A DNA stretch of 64,000 nucleotides from Crossaster papposus (GCA_037893245.1 JBAIAA010000697.1:558001-622000); one strand, 5' to 3'. Positions 12,121 through 23,942 are shown, counted from the stretch's first letter. The notes: a model not told the origin generated them from the letters alone. Numbers and translations are program-made.

Positions 12121-12640
12121 GTGCATGTAACTGCTGTCGTTGGAAAGACTAATGAAAGGACCTACAATTTGCCGCCGTAATTTAATTTCGCTTTAATTAG
12201 GTACCATCAACATCAGCGGAAGCTTATAACAAACAAAATTGAAACTAAGAAAATAAAAAAATAATACAAAATATTAAACAGCTTCAATCATGGGAAAGAG
12301 AGTCACCATTACTCGTCATTATATAAAGGGTAATTGGCTGAGGCTACACGCCAATTATGCGTGATAATTGGGCGAGGCGCGCAGAGCCAAGTCCAATTAT
12401 CGCTGGTACTGGCGCGTTCCAAATTGCTATTGCTTTTTGTCCGTGTCCTGTGTCTCTTTAAATAATTTATTGTGAAGTGACTTCCTTTTAATAAAAGATT
12501 ATGACAATGTATGTGCCTACAGGAGCGTGTTGATGTAATTGCTCTTGTTGGGAAGACTAAAATAAAAGGACTCAAAACTTGCCGCGTCATTTAATTCCGT
12601 TCTAATTAAGTACCATCTACATCAGCGGAAACATAAAACA
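12121..12640 (+). repeat. Direct repeat pair of about 115 bp upstream of promoter
   Basis: Block 1 (about 12121-12235) and block 2 (about 12523-12640) share, in order, 'gt(c/t)gttgg(a/g)aagacta', 'aaggac', 'cttgccg', 'taattaggtaccat' or a close variant, and 'acatcagcggaa'. The copies are diverged. They lie 0.4-0.8 kb upstream of the predicted TATA box; whether they are regulatory is not shown. Confidence 0.6.
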
Positions 12641-12739
12641 AAAATGGCGATGGGCTTCATTGTTCAATTTCAAAATGTGCATGCTCTGTTTGAGCTAATT
12701 AATTAGCTGTAATTGACATTGAGCTGTAATTACCAGGGA

Positions 12740-12995
12740 ATGTGCTCATTGGTTGTTACCTTACCCGCTTCCAGCATAAGCCCCGCCCATACTGTAATCT
12801 TGCACCAATCCAAAATGTTTCTACCTTTCTTGCAAGTTTAGGCTCGTTCTCGATTGGCTGTAGACTGGCTATGACGTCAACCATGTCTGTGGTCTGCTGT
12901 TTCTTGCTGACGTGGCAAACTACGTACATGCCGAGTACTTGCCGATATACGATGAACACTAACGAAGTGTTGATCCTTTCTTCTATATAAGATAC
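12740..12995 (+). promoter_or_regulatory. Candidate core promoter of the discoidin-domain gene
   Basis: A TATATAAG box lies at 12984-12991. Upstream are a perfect cAMP-response element TGACGTCA (12872-12879), CCAAT-type words in both orientations (cattggtt near 12748, accaatcc near 12805, cgattggctg near 12851) and another tgacgt near 12908. Transcription would start near 13015 and leave a 5' leader of about 300 nt before the ATG at 13313. The elements are visible; their use is inferred. Confidence 0.5.
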
Positions 12996-13312
12996 GGTTT
13001 TGAGCTACGATATGTTTAGTCTCCTATCCGTCTGATTGTCGTTCAGTACTCTACATGCGTAGCTGCCTATTACAGTCGCGTTGTGTCGCGTTGTGTATCG
13101 ATCGTTGAAGTCGCTGGTGAATACATCCAAAACAAATTCTCAATCTTTGCATTAATCGGGCAAAGCTTCAGTTTAGTTTCAAGTTTAAGCCTCCCGATTA
13201 TTGTCGAGTTATACATGTGCGTATAGTAGCACTTTCATTTGCGTTGGCGTGGGAGTCGTTGGTAAATACACCCCAGCGGATTGGCGTTCATAAATCACCT
13301 GAATCTTGGAGA

Positions 13313-13358
13313 ATGGACGGAGCAGCAGCTTTGGTTCTGATGCTGTCGGGAATGGCAG
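13313..13358 (+). CDS. Discoidin (F5/8C) domain gene, exon 1: signal peptide
   Basis: ATG at 13313 opens a 46-nt coding exon (MDGAAALVLMLSGMAG, last codon split) ending at a strong donor, G|GTAAGA. The hydrophobic run ALVLMLSGMAGV continues into exon 2 as VMVTC, so the product probably has a cleaved signal peptide and is secreted or on the cell surface. The exon ends in phase 1, which matches the exon 2 acceptor at 24409. The start was chosen because it is the first ATG of a signal-like frame that meets a consensus donor about 300 nt after the TATA box. Joining it to exon 2 rests on phase agreement only, without transcript evidence. Confidence 0.55.
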
Positions 13359-13469
13359 GTAAGATTTAATATCTGTCACCTGTGGTATTTCCTCTAGACA
13401 AGCTCCATCGGGATCAGGGGCGTATTATATACACCCTACTCATTTTGTTGTCTGTTAACTGTTCGTTTC

Positions 13470-13865
13470 AAAAATCAATTGAAAGATATGATACACCCTT
13501 GGTAATTGCTTGAATTATCAGGAATGGGTGTTTTTTGGATTCTATTTTAGAGTAAACATCGTTTACAATCATGAATGCCGAAGAAGAAAGAAAAAAAATA
13601 GAAAAACGGCGTTTGTCCAGCGTCGGGTATAGTTCTTGTTCTTTTCTTTTTTTCTCCTGATCGCCGTCTGGCGATCGTGATTTTAGTTTAAATCAAATTC
13701 AATTTTTCCGAACAATTACAAGATATCTAGCGCAATCATTTTGCTGGATGCCTGGAATCATTTTTTACTTTCAAATAAGTAAGATTTTTCCTAATAATTA
13801 GGTTGTAAAATTGTTCGATATCTGCAAATGGTGTACCCTAGCTTTTAAGGACTTTACTGCCAAAA
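13470..13865. mobile_element. 'GTGTATCCTACC' fold-back element, intron 1 copy
   Basis: The left part ('gatacacccttggtaattg', 'aatgccgaagaag', 'acggcgtttg') and the right part ('tagcgcaatcatttt', 'tggatgcctgg', 'cgatatctgcaaatggtgta') correspond in inverted order to 56196-56515. The interior has extra sequence around 13630-13690. It is non-coding and lies in intron 1 just after exon 1. Confidence 0.6.
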
Positions 13866-13929
13866 AAGTGGACAATTTACCCAAAGATGAATGATCGCAT
13901 TCTTAACAGTGTTGCAAGTCACGAGACCT

Positions 13930-14747
13930 GGGCCGATATTCATAAAAGCCTGCTAAGCCTAGTTGGCTGCTAAAATGGCCCCTAGTTGACAACTGAGCCT
14001 AGTTGGAAGCTAAGAGATATTCATAAAACTTTGCTAAGCTTAGTTTATTGCTAAGTGGGCTGCTATACGTTAGAGTTGATCTGGGGTGTCTACAAGTCAC
14101 TAGTTGGCAACTAAATCGTTCGGTACGGGACTTTTTGACATTGGATGACATGGTTCATGGATTCAAATCTGAGTTTTAAGAGCCTATTTTCTTTTAGATC
14201 TCCCAATGTTATATTGGTTGTGGGTAATCTAGCCCTATGCTGGGTAAGGAAATTTCCCAAGCATCATTGTTCTTGCGATTGGTGTTGACATCTTTGTGCT
14301 TACTCTCAAAAACGTTTTTCAATTCATCAAACCTGTCCGCTATAAAGAAGTTTTGTTTTTCATCACTCTAATTAGCTTTATACGTTTCTTCCCTTTACCA
14401 TGTTTACCTTCCAAATCGCCATGCTTGTGTAGATTTCAATGTATACATATAGGCCTCATGTGTCAGATTTACTGCTGTTCCTAAAGGTCATTTGACCCAT
14501 CCAAACCATCACCCTACCCTTTTGACATGCAAATTCGCATTTTCCTTTTTTTGGTTTGAGAAACTGCCTATATATTGTCCTAGCTGAGTGCTTAACATAT
14601 CTAGCTGCCAACTAGCTGGAAATATTCTTAGCAAAGTTTTATGAATAGATAATTAGTTGGTAACCACGGAGAAGAAAACTACGGATTTAGCGGGCTGCTA
14701 AGGCTTAGTTGGCTGCTATGTTAGCAGGCTTTTATGAATATCGGCCC
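13930..14747. mobile_element. Fold-back element, 'cataaaagcctgctaag' family
   Basis: GGGCCGATATTCATAAAAGC at 13930 is mirrored by GCTTTTATGAATATCGGCCC ending at 14747, and the next blocks (ctgctaagcctagttggctg) are also mirrored. The element is 818 bp and non-coding, and the word 'agttggcagctag' recurs inside both arms. A partial copy starts at about 21557 and again at 23340, each time followed by the same 'gaggccgtct(c/t)gagat' junction that borders the minisatellite. Confidence 0.75.
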
Positions 14748-14761
14748 TGGTTTCGGTCTCA

Positions 14762-15846
14762 AGGCCGTCTCGAGATTAGTTTTTGAGGTCTCGGCCTTGG
14801 TCTCGGTCTCGTACTAACAAAGTCTCGGGGTCTCGGAGTGCTTGGACCCGGACCCGGTCGCCTCGGTCTCGGCTCCGGTCGCATTGTGGTCTTGGTCTCG
14901 GTCGCCTCGGTCTCGGTCGCCACGCGGTCTCGGTCTCGGTCGCCTCGCGGTCTCGCTCGCCTCGGTTTTGGTTTCGGTCGCCTCGCGGTCTTGGTCTCGG
15001 TCGCTTTGGTCTCGGTCGCCACGCGGTCTCGGCGCCGGTCGCCTTGGCCTCCGTTTCGGTCGCCTCGTGGTCTCGGTCTCGGTTGCCTCCGTCTTGGTCG
15101 CCACGCGGTCTCGGTCGCCACGCGGTCTCGGTCGCCTCGTGGTCTCGCTCGCCTCGGTTTTGGTTTCGGTCGCCTCGCGGTCTTTGTCTCGGTCGAATTA
15201 GTCTCAGTCGCCACGCGGTCTCGGCCCCGGTCCTGGCCTCGGTCCTGGCCTCGGTCGCCTCGCGGTCTCGATCTCGGTCTTGGTCGCCACGCGGTCTCGG
15301 TCGCCACGCGGTTTTGGTTTCGGTCGCCTCAGTCTCGGTCGCCTCCTCTCCTTGCCGCTGTTATGCTGTGGAATTGCCGGCAGAGAAAACGGCGGTCTCG
15401 GCCCCGGTCGCCTCGGCCTCGGTCGCCTCACGGTTTCGGTCGCCTCAGTCTCGGTCGCCACGCGGTCTCGGCCCCGGTCGCCTCGGCCTCGGTCTCGGTC
15501 GCCTCTCGGTCTCGGTCGCCTCGGTCTCAGTCGCCTCACGGTCTTGGCCCCAATTGCCTTGGTATCGGTCTCGGTCGCTTCGCGGTCTCGGTCTCGGTCT
15601 CGGTCTCGGTCGCCTCGTTCTCGGTCGCCCTGGTCGCCTTGGTCTCGGTTTCGTTCTCGGTCTCAGTCGCCTCGGTCTCGGTCGCGGTCTCGGTCTCGGT
15701 CTAGGTCTCGGTCGCCTCGGTCTCGGTCGCCTCGGTCTCGGTCGCCCTGGTCGACTTGGTCTCGGTCTCGGTCTCGGTCTCAGTCGCCTCGGTCTCGGTC
15801 TCGGTCGCCTCGGTCGCCTCGGCCTCGGTCTCGGTCTCGGTCGTTA
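14762..15846 (+). repeat. GGTCTC / GGTCGCCTC minisatellite, about 1.1 kb
   Basis: A long array alternates ggtctc hexamers with ggtcgcctc nonamers and has no stop codons in several frames on both strands. The long open frames here (for example 14783-15859 +, Arg/Ser-rich) are by-products of the repeat and are not called as genes. A short non-repeat island lies near 15350-15395. A second expansion of the same array lies at 23480-23942 after the same flanking sequence. Confidence 0.9.
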
Positions 15847-15849
15847 TCC

Positions 15850-16430
15850 GTCTATATAGGTTATTAAAGATATTTAGCACTTATTGAGAAAATGTTTTTC
15901 ACTCCACATTTGGTTATTGTGCCCGTTATTGCATAGATGTATAAGATTTTTTTTCTTCTGCAGATTCGTTAAGAATCTGCATAAAATCAAACCATTTCCA
16001 CATTTCAAAATACACAAAATTTGCAAATGATTAGCATGTACAATTTTTTCGGAATTCTTTGGTATATAATTATGTTGAAACAAAACTAGTAATGCACCAG
16101 AACTTGGGGATGACAACGTTTCTTTCAAACGTCCACATGTTCCGTCGACGTTTTCACATAACGTGACCAAATGATGACATTCCGGGAACGTTATGAAAAC
16201 GTTATAAGTCCATCTGGACAACTCTGATCACAAACCCGGGTAGGTAGAGCATGTGAGAACATACAGTCGTGAACCACATAACGATCGAGGATCCCATATT
16301 GTGTTTTCCTTTATTCCTATGTTATACCCTAACCCCATTACCTTAGCGCTTGCCCCGACGATCGAGGACCGAATTCGGACATTCATACCGTCGATCGAGG
16401 ATACTTTGTTCCCTTTGTTCTCTTTTGTGC
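15850..16430. other. No gene recognised
   Basis: AT-rich intron 1 sequence. The words 'gatcgagga' and 'accctaacccc' recur loosely at 16280-16400. No motif or terminal repeat could be defined. Confidence 0.45.
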
Positions 16431-16626
16431 TATTTCATAGAGCTGCTAAGCACAAAGATATGCTTAAACATAACAATTTGTCATCGGCAAAAACAAGGTT
16501 ACAGACTAAATTTTCACGTGGTCTATATTGTTTTTGATTGATAATTAGCTGGTTTTTTTTGCTTAGCATGAAAAAGACGTAGAATTTTGGCTGGTAACGT
16601 GTTTTTAATGAGCAAGACTTTATTGT
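16431..16626 (+). repeat. Truncated 'aatttcatagagctgctaagca' MITE
   Basis: It begins 'atttcatagagctgctaag', continues through 'gttacagac' and 'gctggttttttt' plus 'gcttagcatg' in the same order as 9643-9830, and ends at 'gagcaagacttt' without the right inverted terminus. Confidence 0.7.
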
Positions 16627-16639
16627 GTATGGCCTCTCT

Positions 16640-19500
16640 TACAATATCTGGAATTTGCTCGGAATTGATTATTGATTGCTCATTGATTGCTCATTGACAA
16701 GAACATGGTCAATTTGTGTTGACCGTCCCTTAGTGTTGCCTAGTAAGGTATTGCTAAATTTGCCACCAAGATAAACTATTTTGCTGAAGTGTCTCCTGAG
16801 TCCATTTCTTCCCAGCTTGTTTAGGGACTGCACCAACAAAAACAAATGTGACACCTGCAAAAAGCCCTTCATTTGATGGAAACTCTGCATTTGATGGGTT
16901 TCAAATTGAATGGATTTTGTCAACAACCTCAACTTTGTCCACTCTTTGTAGAGATGAGTTGTATTTGGCTGCGAACAACTTTCGAGTAATATAACCCCGA
17001 AATACCGCTTGTATCAAGCAAGCAGCGACATGTTTCTTAACATACAAGCCATGTGCTTCTCCATTTTTTTATTTTTTTTATGGTGAACACAGGATTTGAT
17101 ATGATAATTTTCTATACATGGTTGATAAAAGAGAGGGTAATGAGTCGATCTTTGTTTTGGCACCATGTCTAGTTGTGTGTTGAAAAGAATGGCGACTATA
17201 TGATCATAGTTGAGGTGTTCTCCACCCTCAGTTTGAAAACGTGACATGGGAAAATCAGCCTGGTCCATGAAATATCTTGCATAATCGATAAACTTAATCA
17301 TGTATGGGGTAATGTTTTTCAAGGTATAACGCTTACAGGGCTTATTGATAGAAACACTTGCATGTTTCTTATAAAGCCATTTTGTTTGCGTACTACGTAC
17401 TAGCCCCATGTTTAATCTTCCGTATGTAAAAAGCCTTGACGTTTTCCTGGTAACAATATTGTGGTTCTGGATCTGTCTTTAAAATTTCATACATTACATA
17501 AATGCTGTTCCAAAATGTTTACAACCATATCATACTCTGTAAAGTTGGCTGGAACATCAATGTATGATCTGATGTTATCTGGAAGAGCGTTTGCTATTAT
17601 TCGGTTGGGGACAACGTTTTTTCATAACATGGAGGAAAATCGCTTTCTCTCCCAAGCGGAGCAGGAGCAACTATCCATAATGCATAATCTTTGTTGAGAC
17701 TAATGGGTTCTTGTTTTCCGCTTTTATCAAAATGAATTTGAAAATTGCCTTGTCGTATACCCCTTTTGTTGATATTTGAAACTAAATTGTCGTTAAGTTG
17801 CTTCGTTGAAGGTGTGCTTTGTTTTAGCTGTTGTGCCTTGTGTTCTTCGGACATTATTTGTTCGACTTCCAGGTTTAACAACTTTTCTACTACCCTGGTC
17901 AAAAGATGCATCGTGTCAAATGAAATCTGCTTATAACAGGTATAAATGGCACCAGTGACTCCTCATGTACCCTATCGACATGTACATCTAAATCAGTCCC
18001 CAGACCATTTGACGCAACTTCAGACTTTTGTGCTTTTCCTGCTTAGTGATAACAATTCCACCCAAGCTCTGAGACAGGACTGAGTTGTTTGGACCCATCA
18101 AGGATTTTTGTTGATGAAAATTTCGTCCCCACTGAGATAATATTTGTTTGTGCTTGTGACTGCTTCCATCCTATTCGTGAATTTATCTTCACCCAAATTC
18201 ATTTCAAAATTATCTCTCAAATCACTCTCATAAAATATCGAAAAAGTGTACGAATGGTCAGGGCTTTCGTAAGGTATTTTGTGAAGAAACAAATCGTTAT
18301 TTGAAAAAGACAATGTAAGAAACGTACTATGCCTGCCTCAAATTTCACGTCCATCTCCCCATAGTCTGATACTTAATTCCCTAGTGAAAAAAGGGTATCT
18401 AAATAACAACACATCCAAACGACGGGTTGGATCAATAAACCACCCAGTAGCAGCCCGTCTAGGTAAAACAACTGCATTCAATTCAGACTTGTATCTGTTT
18501 TTGGTGTTTTTCTCTGGAAGAAAAGAAGGCAGAATTCCAGGTATTTGTTTTCCTATTTCTGCCATGAGCCTAGTGCCACTAAACGTATCATAAATGTGAA
18601 TTGTGTCTTCTGGATAGACGTATTGGATGTATATATCTGTACATTTCATGAGTGCACTCATGTGCCAGTGGTTGTGTGTGACTTTGCATTTAATGAGTTT
18701 GTGTCATAATGTAAATCAAATCTTCCTTAGATAATCCATCAAAATGACCTGTCAGATCATCACCACTGTTTGCTTTTGGGTTGTTTGGTTTTTTGTGTAA
18801 AAGAGTTTACCAAGGTGTCTAAAAACTCCTTTTATGTTTACAAATGTTCTTTTATGTCTTTTTCCACAAGTATCAAATTATGTATTTGAATCCTGTCCAT
18901 GATTTTTTTAAACACAAATCTATATAACAACAAAGTCCAACATATTTTAAAAGTTGTTCAAACGCCACATATATCCCTTCATGGAGCAAAATATAATGGA
19001 ACAGACGATCCACACAATGTGATGTAGCCATCCACATTCAAACTGTCGTCAGTCTTGTCTGTCGGGTTAGCAACTTTGTGTGAATTTGAAGGATCACATT
19101 ATAACAGCGACTGATGGCTCAAAAGCCTGAACAATTTCGGCATCAGACCGACCTGTAGGTGTATACATGTTTGGAAAGGTAAATCCACACCTCTTCCCGA
19201 CTTTCACAGGATGGGCCCATTGTATCACGAAACTGACACACTTCAATCATTCTCTCCAGGAGTGGATTTTCACCACTCACTTTGCATGCCGAAATAATGC
19301 ACTTCCAGAAGAGCATCTACACCACATGTGGCCTTCAGTATGTGTGGTCATGATGATGGCAACGCAATGCATTTTTTAAAAATGCTTTTAAGAGAGGTTC
19401 CATGTAAATATTTCATATAAGTGTCCTCGGCTTTTTTTCTTTTTTTTTAATATGAAAGGACTTGGTAAGCAAATTCTGTTATTGCCTGTTGCCATGGTAA
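16640..19500 (-). pseudogene. Degenerate multi-copy gene with BRCT-like and IQ-like segments
   Basis: The minus strand from about 19500 down to 16640 holds collinear frame pieces of one decayed protein: 18661-18338 (IYDTFSGTRLMAEIG, ATGWFIDPTRRLDVLLFRYP), 18313-18098 (YLSGDEIF), 17911-17597 (VEKLLNLEVEQIMSE, KRGIRQGNFQIHFDKSG), 17409-17014 (QTEGGEHLNYDH, then an IQ-like IQAVFRGYITRKL just downstream) and 16932-16640 with a BRCT-like FAGVTFVFVGAVPK stretch. Stops and frame changes separate every piece. I have seen this arrangement in repeat-associated proteins of fish and invertebrates but know no accepted family name. Its N-terminal part (18992-19500) is duplicated at 21711-22215. Confidence 0.5.
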
Positions 19501-21710
19501 CAGGCCGTTTTGTGTTTTTGATTTTTTGCCAGTTAGGGAGCTGCAAAAACAGTTTTGTTTGCTTATTTTAAAAAAATCACCCAGGCAAATTACAAAATGT
19601 TATCACAAAATCAACTATATCATTACAAAGTATTTATTTTGGCGATATTAATTGTTTTCGTAGTCGACTTTTTTCTCCCCGCGATATCGCCGATATGGCG
19701 ATAAAATCGGCAACAAATTAAGGCATGAAAACAATTTTACGAAAGGTACGCACAAACAGCTTTCGAACACCGCCAAGGTTCAAGTGAACCGCCATGATCG
19801 TCCATCAAACACGTTGCGACATATGTACTTTTTCTCCACGCGATATCGCCGATATGGCGATAAAATTGGCAAAATATTAAGTCATGTAAAAAATGTCGCC
19901 AAAAATACGCTCACACAGGTTTTAAACACTGCCAAAGCTTTGTGTAAATACTGCCATGATCGTCCATCAAACACGTTGTCTTTTTTTTCATTTTTTCTCT
20001 CCTACGCGCGCAAACCGGTAATGAAGCGCTCATCCGAGGTCATCAAACTTGTTCAGCAAACAGTCATAGCACTTAGGCCTCGTGTGCTCCACATACATAA
20101 TACATAACGTTCTCGGCCAATCAGCGTGGAACTCTGCAGAGGCCGGTATTGTACGAATTCTGGTCTTCTATTAAATCCGGTCTCTTTGTCACGATGTGGC
20201 GCTCAGTCTCGCACGTGTTTGCGAGTATTTGGTTACACTGAGACATGCGCGATACGCTTAAACAACTCTGTTCATCGAGTACAAATTGCACACCACACCA
20301 GTAACCGAGTCATCAGGCATCACGCAGTCAGCTCAGGACCATGCGCGCGTTGTGTTAGTAAATGTCATGCAACACCACGCATCGTCCAGCGCTACAAAGT
20401 ATCATCCTTGCCCTTACTTGAGAGTTTTTTTTAAATGTTTTAAATGTCATCCTTATGCTATTTTTAGAACATGCATTAAAGCATGTTTTAATAACTTGTA
20501 AAATTGAATTTTTTTACCAATTGTTGTCCCTTAAAAAGTCAACTTGCCAGGGGTCTCAGAATATTTTCCGTTTGAATTTGATTAGAGCCAACATTGGTCT
20601 TTTCATATCTGGTGAGAAATGTTTGGGGGATTGTATTCTCTTAAGGCAGTACTACATTAAAAATGGTTATTTTCCCCAAAAAACAAAACAAAATGAAATT
20701 TGAGCCTTCTCTTTAGTTTGAAATAATAATACACACAAACAAGAATATTTGTATGAATTTGGCGCCTTTTTCAAATCATAAGAGTGAGTTGTAGGCCTGT
20801 GAACTACTCCTACTGAATAAGCAGCATTTTTGACTTCGAAAATCGAGACTAATCTCCTCCACAACATTTCTTACATACCATTTTCTGATAACATTTTATT
20901 GGTGGCATATAAAAAGAGGAAACCATAGTCTCGTTGTGAACTAAAACATTATTTCTACAGAACGCAACTAAAGCATTATTTTATAATAACCCAACAGACC
21001 CTTTAAGCATGTCACCCCTCAAAAACACAGCTTTATTGCCTGCAAGTGTATCCAAAGTGTTACGTTATAGCGCTCCCATAGAGCTATGTCAGTTCGAAAA
21101 ACAAAACATAGGGCTTGTTTGCACTTGTATTTGTTTAATATTAGGATATTGACTATATACGTCATTTTTTTATTGCAATAAAAGACCATTAACGTTTGGC
21201 CTATATGGCTGATTTGTCCGTAAACATTTGTGCCAATTTGTGCTTCAGAATAGCGGCAAAAATATCAAAATGGCTCCCTTTTTTGCACCCAGTTTATCTC
21301 TAAGTCAATAGTTGGCACCTAGATCATTTGTTACGGAACTTTTGTTACCATGTTTTACCTTCCACATCGCCATGCCTGTGTAAATATCCATGTACACATA
21401 ATAGGCCACACGTATCAGATTTACTGTTGTTCATAAAGCAATTTTACCCATCCAACAATCACAATACCCTATTGAAATGCAAATTCACATTTTTTAGTTG
21501 TTGTTTGTTTGACGAACTGCCTAATGTCCTAGCTGCGTGTTTAAATTATCTAGCTGGGCCGATATTCATAAAAGCCCGCTGAGCCCAGTTGGCTGCTAAA
21601 ATGGCCCTGGTGAGGATAACTTCCCAAGCATCTTTCTCCTTGCGATTGGTGTTGGCATCTTTGTGCTTGTCTTTGAGGCCGTCTCGAGATCTTTTTTTGT
21701 ATCGTCTGTA
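18992..21710 (+). repeat. Tandem duplication, copy 1 (2.7 kb)
   Basis: 18992-19634 matches 21711-22355, and 20580-21695 matches 22362-23475, at very high identity and in direct orientation. Copy 1 has about 940 bp (19635-20579) that copy 2 lacks, containing the 160-bp duplicate described at 19669-19985. The two copies abut at 21710/21711. The identity suggests a young event, younger than the degenerate gene fragment that it carries. Confidence 0.85.
19669..19985 (+). repeat. 160-bp duplicate with palindromic GCGATATCGC cores
   Basis: Two direct copies (starting about 19669 and 19829) each contain gcgatatcgccgatatggcg, 'taaaat(c/t)ggca', 'aca(g)ctttc/tttaaac' and 'gccatgatcgtccatcaaac'. The core GCGATATCGC is a perfect palindrome in both. 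It is unique to copy 1 of the larger duplication. Confidence 0.75.
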
Positions 21711-22215
21711 TATAATGGAACAGACGATCCACACAATGTGATGTAGCCATCCACATTCAAACTGTCGTCAGTCTTGTCTGTCGGGTTAGCAACTTTGTGT
21801 GAATTTGAAGGATCACATTATAACAGCGACTGATGGCTCAAAAGCCTGAACAATTTCGGCATCAGACCGACCTGTAGGTGTATACATGTTTGGAAAGGTA
21901 AATCCACACGTCTTTTCGACTTTCACAGGATAGGCCCATTGTATCACGAAACTGACACACTTCAATCATTCTCTCCAGGAGTGGATTTCCACCACTCACT
22001 TTGCATGCCAAAATAATGCACTTCCAGAAGAGCATCTACACCACATGTGGCCTTCAGTATACCATGGTCATGATGATGGCAACGCAATGCATTAAACAAA
22101 ATGCTTTGAAGAGGGGTTCCATGTAAATATTTCATACAAGTGTCCGCGGCTTTTTTCTTTTTTGTTAATATGAAAGGACTTGGTAAGCAAATTCTGTTAT
22201 TGCCTGTTGCCATGG
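21711..22215 (-). pseudogene. Second copy of the degenerate gene's N-terminal part
   Basis: The minus-strand frame 22213-21962 (CRHHDHGILKATCGVDALLE, VHYFGMQSEWWKS) and the decayed frames after it duplicate the corresponding part of 18992-19500. The rest of the gene is absent. It is a passenger of the tandem duplication, not an independent gene. Confidence 0.5.
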
Positions 22216-23475
22216 TAACAGGCCGTTTTGTGTTTTGGATTTTTTTTGCCAGTTAGGGGCTGCAAAAACAGTTTTGTTTGCTTATTTAAACAAAATCACC
22301 CAGGCAAATTACAAAATGTTATCACAAAATCAACTATATCATTACAAAGTATTTTGGATTTTATTAGAGCCAACATTGGTCTTTTCATATCTGGTGAGAA
22401 ATGTTTGGGGGATTGTATTCTCTTAAGGCAAATTAAGGCAGTACTACATTAAAAATGCTTATTTTCACAAAAAAACAAAACAAAATGAAATTTGAGCTTT
22501 CTCTTTAGTTTGAAATAATAATACACACAAACAAGAATATTTTTATGAATTTGGCGCCTTTTTCAAATCATAAGAGTGAGTTGTAGGCCTGTGAACTACT
22601 CCTACTGAATAAGCAGCATTTTTTACCTTGAAAATCGAGACTAATCTCCTCCACAACATTTCTTACATACCATTTTCTGATAACATTTTATTGGTGGCAT
22701 ATAAAAAGAGGAAACAATAGTCTCGTTGTGAACTAAAACATTATTTCTACAGAACCCAACTAAAGCATTATTTTATAATGACCCTTTAAGCATGTCACCC
22801 CTCAAAAACACAGCTTTATTGCCTGCAAGTGTATCCAAAGTGTTACGTTATAGCGCTCCCATAGAGCTATGTCAGTTTGAAAAACAAAACATAGGGCTTG
22901 TTTGCACTTGTATTTTTTTAATATTAGGATCTTGACTATATACGTCATTTTTTTATTGCAATAAAAGACCATTAACGTTTGGCCTCTATGGCTGATTTTT
23001 TCGTAAACATTTGTGCCAATTTGTGCTTCAGAATAGCGGCAAAAATATCAAAATGGCTCCCTTTTTTGCACCCAGTTTATCTCTAAGTCAATAGTTGGCA
23101 CCTAAATCATTTGTTACGGAACTTTTGTTACCATGTTTTACCTTACACATCGCCATGCCTGTGTAAATATCCATGCACACATAATAGGCCACACGTATCA
23201 GATTTACTGTTGTTCATAAAGCAATTTTACCCATCCAAAAATCACAATACCCTATTGAAATGCAAATTCACATTTTTTAGTTGTTGTTTGTTTGACGAAC
23301 TGCCTAATGTCCTAGCTGCGTGTTTAAATTATCTAGCTGGGCTGATATTCATAAAAGCCCGCTGAGCCCAGTTGGCTGCTAAAATGGCCCTGGTGAGGAT
23401 AACTTCCCAAGCATCTTTCTTCGTGCGATTGGTGTTGGCATCTTTGTGCTTGTCTTTGAGGCCGTCTTGAGATCT
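21711..23475 (+). repeat. Tandem duplication, copy 2 (1.8 kb)
   Basis: Second copy of the 18992-21710 unit with the internal 0.94 kb missing (join near 22355). It ends in the same 'cataaaagcccgctgagccc' and 'gaggccgtcttgagatc' sequence as copy 1, but here that junction leads into the GGTCTC minisatellite. Confidence 0.85.
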
Positions 23476-23479
23476 TTTT

Positions 23480-23942
23480 TTGAGGTCTCGGCCTTGGTCT
23501 CGGTCTCGTCCTAACAAGTTCTCGGGTCTCGGAGGGCTCGGGCTCGGTCTCGGCTCCGGTCGCCCCGGTCTCGGTCGCCCCGGTCTCGGTCGCCTCGGTC
23601 GCCTCGGTCGCCTCATTCTCGGTCGCCTCGGTCTCGGTCGCCCCGGTCTCGGTCGCCTCGGTCTCGGTCGCCCCGGCCTCGGTCGCCTCGGTCTCGGTCT
23701 CGGTCGCCTTGGTTTTGGTCGCCTCGCTCTCGATCGCCTCGCTCCCGGTTGCCTTGCTCTCCCCCGCCTCGGTCGTCTCTGTCGTCTCTGTCGTCTCGGT
23801 CGTCTCGGTCGCCTCGGTCGCCTCGGTCGTCTCGGTCGTCTCGGTCGCCTCGGTCGCCTCGGTCGCCTCGGTCGCCTCGGTCACCTCGGTCTCGGTCTAC
23901 TCGGTCTCGGTCTACTCGGTCTTGGTCGCCTCGGTCATTTAG
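23480..23942 (+). repeat. GGTCTC / GGTCGCCTC minisatellite, second array
   Basis: Same hexamer/nonamer composition and same left junction ('tgaggtctcggccttggtctc') as the array at 14762. Its later part is almost pure gtcgcctcg. Open frames on both strands (for example 23333-23884, Thr/Glu/Ala repeats) are artefacts of the array. Confidence 0.9.

Noticed and set aside
14783..15859. Long open frames (up to 358 codons, Arg/Ser-rich) over the GGTCTC array
   Set aside because: Open frames exist in several phases on both strands because the repeat lacks stop words; composition is pure repeat translation and no splice or domain evidence exists.
23333..23884. 183-codon minus-strand frame rich in Thr/Glu/Ala
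   Set aside because: It is the translation of the second minisatellite; not a gene.
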